A stretch of 38,646 bases of DNA from CAZMGT01 sp964565895 (lineage in GTDB: Bacteria > Armatimonadota > Zipacnadia > UBA1398 > CAZMGT01). Below, piece after piece: positions 33,495-38,646 of this stretch (positions are counted from its first letter, which is position 1; each line of letters begins with the position of its first letter). The notes below the pieces were generated by a model. That model searched no databases and was not told the DNA's origin. It worked only from the letters and a program-made list of their open reading frames with translations. The DNA is taken from positions 1-38,646 of the forward strand of contig CAZMGT010000035.1 of NCBI GenBank assembly GCA_964565895.1. The letters are read 5' to 3'. Both the position numbers and the translations under genes were made by a program.

Positions 33495-35984
33495 GTGCTG
33501 CGCATTGTTGCCTGTCTTGCCTTGGTGGTGGGTATCGCTGTGGCCGTTGCAGGCTGCGCCCTGCTCCCCGGCGGCTCTCAAGCAAGCGCTGGGGCAAGGG
33601 CCGCGGTGAGCGCCTGGGCGGCGGCGCTGTCTCAGGGCAATGCCGACTCGCTGAGCCAGATATACGACCCCTCTTACTCCTACGACGGGGCGGGCCAGCC
33701 GCCTACGGTGGACCAGGACATCGTCGCCGAGCCCTCGCTCAGCCGCCGGGTGGAGATCATCTCGGTTGACGTCCACGACGGGCGTGCCACGGCGCGGGTG
33801 CGCGTGATCGTCCATGGAATGCTCCCCTGGTATGCTGCCGTGCCCGAGATTCGCCCGGGGGAGGATGTTAGCTGGGCGGGCGAGGGGCCGCCCCCGGAGG
33901 AGCCGGTTGCCGCGCCGCCGGAGCTGTTTCCCGCGCCCCATACCGACGAGCCGCCCCCCGCGCCGGAGGAGCCCGGCGAGCGTCCTCCCCCACCCGCGGC
34001 AGGCGAGCAGCCGCGCTCCGAGCAGCTCGATCTCGTCCCGTTTACCCTCAGCGCGATCTACGTCTTAGAGCTCGCCGCGCGCGGGGGAACGTGGCTTATC
34101 GTCGCCCAGCGCGAGGAAGAACTTGTTGCCCTTGTTGGGGAAAACGCCGTCGCGCCGGTGTTCGAGCAGGTGCGCGTAAACGGCGGCTCGAGCGAGCCCG
34201 TGTCCGCGGGCGCGGCGGTGGCCATTGAGGGGCGGGTGGCAAATTTCGCCGGCGAGGCGGTCCTCGCGCGGATTGGCTCGCGCTGCGCGCTGCTCGAGGC
34301 CAGCGGAGGCGCTTTTGTCGGCGAGATCCCCGCGCCGGCGCTTGCCGGGCGCTATCTCTTGCGGCTTAGCGCGGGCAATGTAAACCGCGCCTCACGCTCG
34401 GCGGGGTTTTCGCGGGTGTCGCGCGAGGTCGTTGTCGCAGGCGGGCTTGAGCCAGGGGTGCAGTTTGAGCTCGGCGAGGGGGTTTCCGCAGACGAGGGGC
34501 TGGTCGCCGCGGTGGAGCGTTGGCTGCGCCTGCGCGGGGAGCCGGAGCGCCTGGCCGAGCTTTACGACCCGGACTATCGCTACGACGGCATGGGGCGGAT
34601 GGAGGCCGCCTGGCGCTTCGCCGCCCTCGGCCGCTGCGAGACCCATGCCACGCTAGCCGCCGCCTCGCCCCTGCCCGAGGGGTGGCGCGTAACGCTGGAG
34701 CTGACCGAGCAGTGCGCTGGAGCGTGGCTCGACGTGCGGCCGCTGCCCGCGCCTGAGCCGGGGCCCGTTCCCGCGGGGCGCGAGCTTGTCGGGGGCGAGT
34801 GGGCCCACCGCCTGGTGCTCGTCAGCGACTACAGCCGGCGAGGCGAGGCCTGGCTCATCGTTGCCCAAAGGGCCGCGCAGGAGGCATGGTATCGCCTGGG
34901 CGAGCAGCCGCCCGCGGTTACCGAGCTACAGGCGAACGGCTCGCCGGCGCCGGAGGTCGCTCCCCGCGCCGTGCTGCACGTGAGCGGGGCGGTATCGCCG
35001 CGGGAAGGGGCCGTGGTGCTCTCCCTGGGGGAAAGGACTGTGCGCGTAGAGGCTTCCTCGGGCAGCTTCGCCCGGGAGATTCGCGCCCCCTATCGCCCAG
35101 GCAGGTATGTGCTCGTCGCGCGCCTTGTCGCCGATGCTCCGGCCGCGCAAGCGCTCCCCAGCGCGGCAGCGTCGATCGAGGTGGCCGTCCGCCCCTCGGC
35201 CGATGTCCCTCCCGTGGACGTTACCGTGGCGCCTGGCGTGCAGGCCACGCGGGCGCAGCTTCGCCTCGCTCGCAGGTGGCTTGCCGCCGCGGTTTGCCCC
35301 GTGCGCGAGAGGCTTCGCGCGGCGCTTTATAGCGAAAGCTTTTCCCTCGATGGGCTACGCTACGAGGAGATCGTCCGCCGCCCGCGCCTGGCGATATACG
35401 GCGAGCCCGAGGGCGAGGCGCAAATCGTTCGCGCGGCGCAGCTTGCGCGCGCCTCGCTCGTCCAATTGCACATAGACCTACGCGGGGAGGTATACGTCGC
35501 GGGGCTGTCCGGCGAAGGCGGCGAGCGCGCGCCACGGCCGCTGCAGACCGAAGGCCCGGGGGCAGCGCCGGGCGCTGAGCCGCCGGTATTGCTCCGTCGG
35601 GTCTGCGGCGACGTTGTGCTCGAGGCGGTGCCCGAGGGCGACGGCCTGGCCATCGTGGGCGAGTATTTTCCGGCCATTGCCCAAACGTTCGCCCAGGAGC
35701 CCCCGCTCGAGCTCGCCGCGCTTGCCGTCCGCCCGCGCACGGTCGCTCCCGGCGCGCGCGTGCGCGTTGCGGGGAGCGCTCCTGGGGCCGCGGAGGGCGT
35801 GTTGCGACTGGGTCGTGCGGCGCAGCGGCTGCGTCTTGCTCAGGGCCAGTTCGCTGGGGTGCTTGCCGCGCCACAGCGGCCGGGGCGCTATCTCGTGCAC
35901 GTCGTCCTCCGGGGAGAGCTTGGCGAGCGCTGCTTGCTCGCCCAGCGCGTGGTGCGCGTAGTTGCCGAGGGGGAGCAGGGGTAG
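33495..35984 (+). CDS. Lipoprotein with three tandem NTF2-like plus Ig-like units
   Basis: The GTG at 33495 follows GGAGG by 8 nt and gives a lipoprotein signal peptide with lipobox V18-A-G-C21. The 829-residue product is internally repeated three times. Unit 1 (about 33-305) has AVSAWAAALSQGN...YDPSYSYDGAG and TWLIVAQREEE, then an Ig-like part ending LAGRYLLRLSA. Unit 2 (about 320-560) has VERWLRLRGEPERLAELYDPDYRYDG, AWLIVAQRAAQ, then PYRPGRYVLVARLVA. Unit 3 (about 575-829) has RWLAAAVC...YSESFSLDG, then PQRPGRYLVHVVLRG. The first half of each unit resembles an NTF2/SnoaL-like fold and the second an Ig-like sandwich. A Pro/Glu-rich linker lies at about 130-175. The protein is membrane-anchored by inference; function unknown. 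Confidence 0.75.
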   Translation: MLRIVACLALVVGIAVAVAGCALLPGGSQASAGARAAVSAWAAALSQGNADSLSQIYDPSYSYDGAGQPPTVDQDIVAEPSLSRRVEIISVDVHDGRATARVRVIVHGMLPWYAAVPEIRPGEDVSWAGEGPPPEEPVAAPPELFPAPHTDEPPPAPEEPGERPPPPAAGEQPRSEQLDLVPFTLSAIYVLELAARGGTWLIVAQREEELVALVGENAVAPVFEQVRVNGGSSEPVSAGAAVAIEGRVANFAGEAVLARIGSRCALLEASGGAFVGEIPAPALAGRYLLRLSAGNVNRASRSAGFSRVSREVVVAGGLEPGVQFELGEGVSADEGLVAAVERWLRLRGEPERLAELYDPDYRYDGMGRMEAAWRFAALGRCETHATLAAASPLPEGWRVTLELTEQCAGAWLDVRPLPAPEPGPVPAGRELVGGEWAHRLVLVSDYSRRGEAWLIVAQRAAQEAWYRLGEQPPAVTELQANGSPAPEVAPRAVLHVSGAVSPREGAVVLSLGERTVRVEASSGSFAREIRAPYRPGRYVLVARLVADAPAAQALPSAAASIEVAVRPSADVPPVDVTVAPGVQATRAQLRLARRWLAAAVCPVRERLRAALYSESFSLDGLRYEEIVRRPRLAIYGEPEGEAQIVRAAQLARASLVQLHIDLRGEVYVAGLSGEGGERAPRPLQTEGPGAAPGAEPPVLLRRVCGDVVLEAVPEGDGLAIVGEYFPAIAQTFAQEPPLELAALAVRPRTVAPGARVRVAGSAPGAAEGVLRLGRAAQRLRLAQGQFAGVLAAPQRPGRYLVHVVLRGELGERCLLAQRVVRVVAEGEQG

Positions 35985-35986
35985 GG

Positions 35987-36700
35987 CTACTGCTCGGCGC
36001 GTCGCTTTTCCCTCAGCGTAGCCAGCCTGCCGCAGCTATTGGGGCCCTCCGGGCAAAAGTCGCGCGTTTCGCAGGGCGGCCCGGCGGTCTCAAACAGCAC
36101 GGGGGCCACCTGGCGCACCTGGTCGAGCATGAGCTGGGCCACGCGGCGGATCTCCTCCTGCGCGCGCCGGCACAGGCGCAGCTCGAAAAAGTGGAGCAGG
36201 CTGCGCGCGTTCATGCTCACCAAAAGCCGCGTCTCCGTAGCGTTGGGCAGGACATAGCGGGCGTCCTCGGGCGCTGCGCCCAGCTCAAGCAGCTTCTCAT
36301 AGGCCTGCTCGCACGCCTCAAGCGCGCCGTCGAATACCTCGCGCCGCGCCTCGTCGTCGGCGACCGCAGAGGGGACAATGTGGGGCACGCCGCCCTCGAG
36401 GCGGACATAGCGCTGGCTCTGCTGGCTATATGAGGCAATGCGGTGCCTGACCAGTTGGTGGCTTGCCGCCCGCGAGAGCCCCTCGAGGGCGAAAGTAAAG
36501 TAGGCGTGCTCGACAACGGACAGATGCCCGCGACGGACGATCGCGCGCACCAGGCGCGCCGCTTCGTCGTCGGAGATTTCCTCGAGCAGCTCGTTAAGGT
36601 CGGCCGCGGAGGTGCACAGCCGCGCGGCAAGGGCCACAACGCGCTCGGGCTCGGGGGTGTGGCTAATGAGGACGACGCGCGGCTGTTTTACCTGTCCCAT
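35987..36700 (-). CDS. thyX: Flavin-dependent thymidylate synthase
   Basis: ThyX makes dTMP from dUMP using methylene-tetrahydrofolate, FAD and NADPH, as an alternative to ThyA. The 237-residue protein has the ThyX signature R85-H-R-I-A-S90-Y-S-Q-Q-S95-Q-R97 and the helix HLSVVEHAYFTF before it. ETRLLVSMNARSLLHFF and RRAQEEIRRVAQLM near the C-terminus also match. A C-terminal Cys-rich end (PPCETRDFCPEGPNSCG) may bind a metal or stabilise the fold. It starts 10 bp after the rpmE stop, so the two are probably one transcript. It is convergent with the lipoprotein gene (stops 3 bp apart). Confidence 0.96.
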   Translation of the reverse strand: MGQVKQPRVVLISHTPEPERVVALAARLCTSAADLNELLEEISDDEAARLVRAIVRRGHLSVVEHAYFTFALEGLSRAASHQLVRHRIASYSQQSQRYVRLEGGVPHIVPSAVADDEARREVFDGALEACEQAYEKLLELGAAPEDARYVLPNATETRLLVSMNARSLLHFFELRLCRRAQEEIRRVAQLMLDQVRQVAPVLFETAGPPCETRDFCPEGPNSCGRLATLREKRRAEQ

Positions 36701-36710
36701 TTACGCCGAG

Positions 36711-36956
36711 CTAGGATTTGCTTTCCTCGGCATCGTTCTTAGGCCGCGCCTTTTTCTCCTTCAGCCCATAGCGCTGGAGGAAGCGCTCCACGCGCCCTTC
36801 CGTGTCCACGATCTTCTGCTTGCCCGTGTAAAACGGGTGGCAGGCGGCGCAGATCTCCAGGCGCATCTCGGGCACGGTGGCCCGTGTTTTGAATGAGTTG
36901 CCACAGGCGCAAGTTACGGAGCACTCCATGTACTCCGGGTGGATCTTCGGCTTCAT
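36711..36956 (-). CDS. rpmE: 50S ribosomal protein L31
   Basis: L31 is a small ribosomal protein at the subunit interface. The ATG at 36956 follows AGAGG by 5 nt; a longer frame to 36977 adds only a few residues. The 81-residue protein has MKPKIHPEY, then the zinc form's four cysteines C16, C18, C36 and C39 (TCACGN...EICAACHPFYTG) and VERFLQRYG. The C-terminus is a basic tail. A TATACT-type promoter is close upstream (36998-37026). It forms a likely operon with thyX. Confidence 0.96.
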   Translation of the reverse strand: MKPKIHPEYMECSVTCACGNSFKTRATVPEMRLEICAACHPFYTGKQKIVDTEGRVERFLQRYGLKEKKARPKNDAEESKS

Positions 36957-36997
36957 TGGACCTCTGCCTCCGTGCAAGAGCGAGTTCGCGAAAGGAT

Positions 36998-37026
36998 AGT
37001 ATAGCTACCGCGGGGGCCACATGCAA
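36998..37026 (-). promoter_or_regulatory. Candidate sigma-70-type promoter for rpmE-thyX
   Basis: On the minus strand, TTGCAT (complement of 37021-37026) and TATACT (complement of 36998-37003) are 17 bp apart. The -10 box is about 41 nt upstream of the rpmE ATG. This is the best-matching promoter I see in the window. Confidence 0.6.
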
Positions 37027-37150
37027 GGAGTGGGCCGCAGGGCGGAGAAGAGGGTCCTGCGCAACATCCCGCCCGCTGGCGCAAGAGCGCGCTTGTCGTG
37101 CGCAAGGCACGAGGGGGCCGCGCCGCGGGCGGCGCAGGGAGTTGGGAGCG

Positions 37151-38551
37151 ATGGGCAAGCTCGCCCGGAGGGGCGCCAACGTTATCGTCATCGTCAACGA
37201 CAGCTTGCGCGCAGACCACGTGGGCTGCTATGGCAGCGCCGTGCGCACGCCGAACATCGACCGCTTGGCCGAAGAGGGGACGGTGTTCGAGCAGGCCTAT
37301 AGCGAGAACCTGCCCACCCTCCCCTGCCGCACAGCATGGTGGACGGGGCAATATTTGTTCACCGAGCGCGGCTGGCAGTGGCTCGAGCTGTTCGACTACG
37401 TCCTCGCCGAGATCCTCTGGGACCGCGGGGTGACCTCGGCCCTCGTCTCCGACACCTACCACATGCACAAGCCCGTGTACAACTACGGCCGCGGGTTCGA
37501 CACGGTTATCTGGATCCGTGGGCAAGAGTACGACCCGTGGATCGTTGACCCGGAGACTACCGTAGACCTCAGCCGGCACCGCCTGCGCGGCGACGAGAGC
37601 GATGAGATGTGGCGGCGGAGGTTCGAGCAATACCTGCGCAACGTCTCCTGGTGCAAGAGCGAGGAGGACTATTTTGTCGCGCGGACGTTTAAAGCGGCAA
37701 TGCGCTGGCTGGACGACGTTACCCGCCGGCAAAAGGAAAACATCTTCCTATGGGTCGACTGCTTCGACCCCCACGAGCCCTGGGACCCGCCCGAGCCCTA
37801 TCGCTCGATGTACGACCCGGACTATCGCGGGCAGGAGCTCATCGACCCCGTGCCCGGGCCGGTCGAGGGCTATATGACCCCGGAGGAGCTAAAGCACACC
37901 ATGGCCCTTTACGCGGGCGAGGTGACCATGTGCGACCGCTGGCTGGGGGTCTTCCTGGAGCACCTGAAGGAGCTGGGGATTTACGACAACAGCCTAATTA
38001 TGTTTACCAGCGACCACGGCGAGCCGTTCGGCGAGCACGGCATCGTGCGCAAGGCCCAGCCCTGGGGCTATGAGGAGCTGGCGCACATCCCCTGGATCAT
38101 CCGCCACCCGGACGGGGTGGGCGCGGGCAAGCGCATCTCGGCGTTTGTCCAGCCGCCGGACCTTCTGCCCACGATCCTCGACTTTCTGGGCATTACCGAG
38201 GAGCTTGAGCTGCCCTATCTCGCCCCCGTGCGCCATAGGTTCCCGCAAGACGTCGCCGTGCGCGAAAAGCGCGTTGCCCTCGATGGCGCAAGCTTGCTTC
38301 CGCTTATGCGCGGCGAGGTGGAGCGGATACGCGACTTTGCCGTTACCGCGCACCACGGCGCGCAGTGGGTTTTGCGCACGGAGGAGTGGACGTTTGTCGA
38401 CAACCTCCGCGGCGACCGGCCCAGCGAGCTCTACCACCGCAAAACCGACCCGCAAGAGCAGAACAACCTAATCGAAAGCGAGCGCGACGTTGCCGATGAG
38501 CTGGAGCTTAAGCTGCGGCGGTTCGCGGACAGCGTGGAAAAGCGGCGCTAG
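37151..38551 (+). CDS. Sulfatase-like (alkaline phosphatase superfamily) hydrolase with Thr at the formylglycine position
   Basis: The ATG at 37151 follows GGGAG-type sequence; the longer frame runs through the divergent rpmE promoter and is not used. The 466-residue product has the sulfatase fold: N16-D17-S-L-R-A-D22-H (metal and core motif, with N in place of the first D), T56-L-P-C59-R60 followed by TAWWTG, HEPWDPP, and the D288-H289 metal pair (FTSDHGEPFGEHG). In type I sulfatases the residue at 56 is Cys or Ser, converted to formylglycine; here it is Thr, and a Cys lies at 59. The enzyme may therefore be a phosphodiesterase or phosphatase with a Thr nucleophile, as in nucleotide pyrophosphatases; that is inference. 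No signal peptide is seen, so it may be cytoplasmic. Confidence 0.85.
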   Translation: MGKLARRGANVIVIVNDSLRADHVGCYGSAVRTPNIDRLAEEGTVFEQAYSENLPTLPCRTAWWTGQYLFTERGWQWLELFDYVLAEILWDRGVTSALVSDTYHMHKPVYNYGRGFDTVIWIRGQEYDPWIVDPETTVDLSRHRLRGDESDEMWRRRFEQYLRNVSWCKSEEDYFVARTFKAAMRWLDDVTRRQKENIFLWVDCFDPHEPWDPPEPYRSMYDPDYRGQELIDPVPGPVEGYMTPEELKHTMALYAGEVTMCDRWLGVFLEHLKELGIYDNSLIMFTSDHGEPFGEHGIVRKAQPWGYEELAHIPWIIRHPDGVGAGKRISAFVQPPDLLPTILDFLGITEELELPYLAPVRHRFPQDVAVREKRVALDGASLLPLMRGEVERIRDFAVTAHHGAQWVLRTEEWTFVDNLRGDRPSELYHRKTDPQEQNNLIESERDVADELELKLRRFADSVEKRR

Positions 38552-38646
38552 GGGGAGCCAGAGGGCAGCGAGCGGGGGTTAGCTTCGGCGGCCGGCCTCG
38601 GTTTTGTCGAAATAAGCAAAGCTTGAGGAGAATACCGGCCATTTAA
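38552..38646. other. Downstream flank
   Basis: Ninety-five bases follow the sulfatase-like gene to the window edge. GAGGAG lies at 38625-38630 but no start codon in a usable position follows before the edge. No gene can be supported here. Confidence 0.4.

Noticed and set aside
33231..33941. 5' extension of the polytopic membrane protein
   Set aside because: It would overlap the divergent lipoprotein gene start; the first membrane helix begins soon after the ATG at 33230.
1..38646. tRNA, rRNA, CRISPR array, insertion sequence or prophage
   Set aside because: I found no T-loop consensus, rRNA-like stretch, regular direct repeat array, transposase or integrase motif on reading both strands.

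Overview
The window is a GC-rich bacterial chromosome segment. It has two assembly gaps, at 8398-8407 (10 N) and 20482-20581 (100 N), so it comes from a scaffolded draft or metagenome assembly. Gene content points to a diderm bacterium with Kdo-containing lipopolysaccharide (kdsB, an OstA/LptD-like barrel protein). It also carries VanW, DUF4159, an OPT-like polytopic membrane protein and large secreted proteins ending in FlgD-type Ig domains. This mix fits Armatimonadota or a neighbouring phylum, but that is an inference from gene content and not a phylogenetic result. Housekeeping genes are uvrB, coaE, rpsA, pyk, kdsB, thyX and rpmE. I see no rRNA, tRNA, CRISPR array, insertion sequence or prophage.

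Layout. 1-4909 (+): a 5'-truncated Gly-rich DUF4159 protein, a VanW-family protein and a secreted M60-like metallopeptidase. 4928-22356 (-): uvrB, then reading against the + strand an OstA/LptD-like barrel protein with an Ig-like N-terminus, a secreted FlgD-Ig protein, a subtilisin-like protease, a membrane-anchored CsgG/FlgT-like protein and a giant (about 1,800 aa) secreted protein. Three of these share one C-terminal module of about 450 residues, and the spaces between them often hold strong hairpins. 22651-24867 (-): rpsA-coaE. 25199-26386 (+): an orphan DNA methyltransferase. 26391-26867 (-): a zinc-ribbon membrane protein. 27003-31181 (+): a tightly overlapping operon of pyruvate kinase, a pseudokinase and kdsB. 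31197-33230 (-): a polytopic membrane protein. 33495-35984 (+): a lipoprotein built of three tandem repeats. 35987-36956 (-): rpmE-thyX. 37151-38551 (+): a sulfatase-like enzyme.

Most notable points: (1) the pyruvate kinase carries an in-frame C-terminal two-cluster ferredoxin domain in which one cluster Cys is replaced by Asp; (2) the next gene is a Ser/Thr-kinase-like protein that has lost the catalytic HRD Asp and Lys, has DPS in place of DFG, and carries two repeat units each ending in a Glu-Thr-Ile-x-Val motif; (3) the block 9277-22356 looks like a cell-surface or secretion system marked by a shared C-terminal module; (4) the sulfatase-like protein has Thr where sulfatases need Cys or Ser; (5) the rpsA leader can form mutually exclusive hairpins.

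Genes are compact: convergent neighbours are separated by 2-17 bases (4909/4928, 26386/26391, 31181/31197, 35984/35987).
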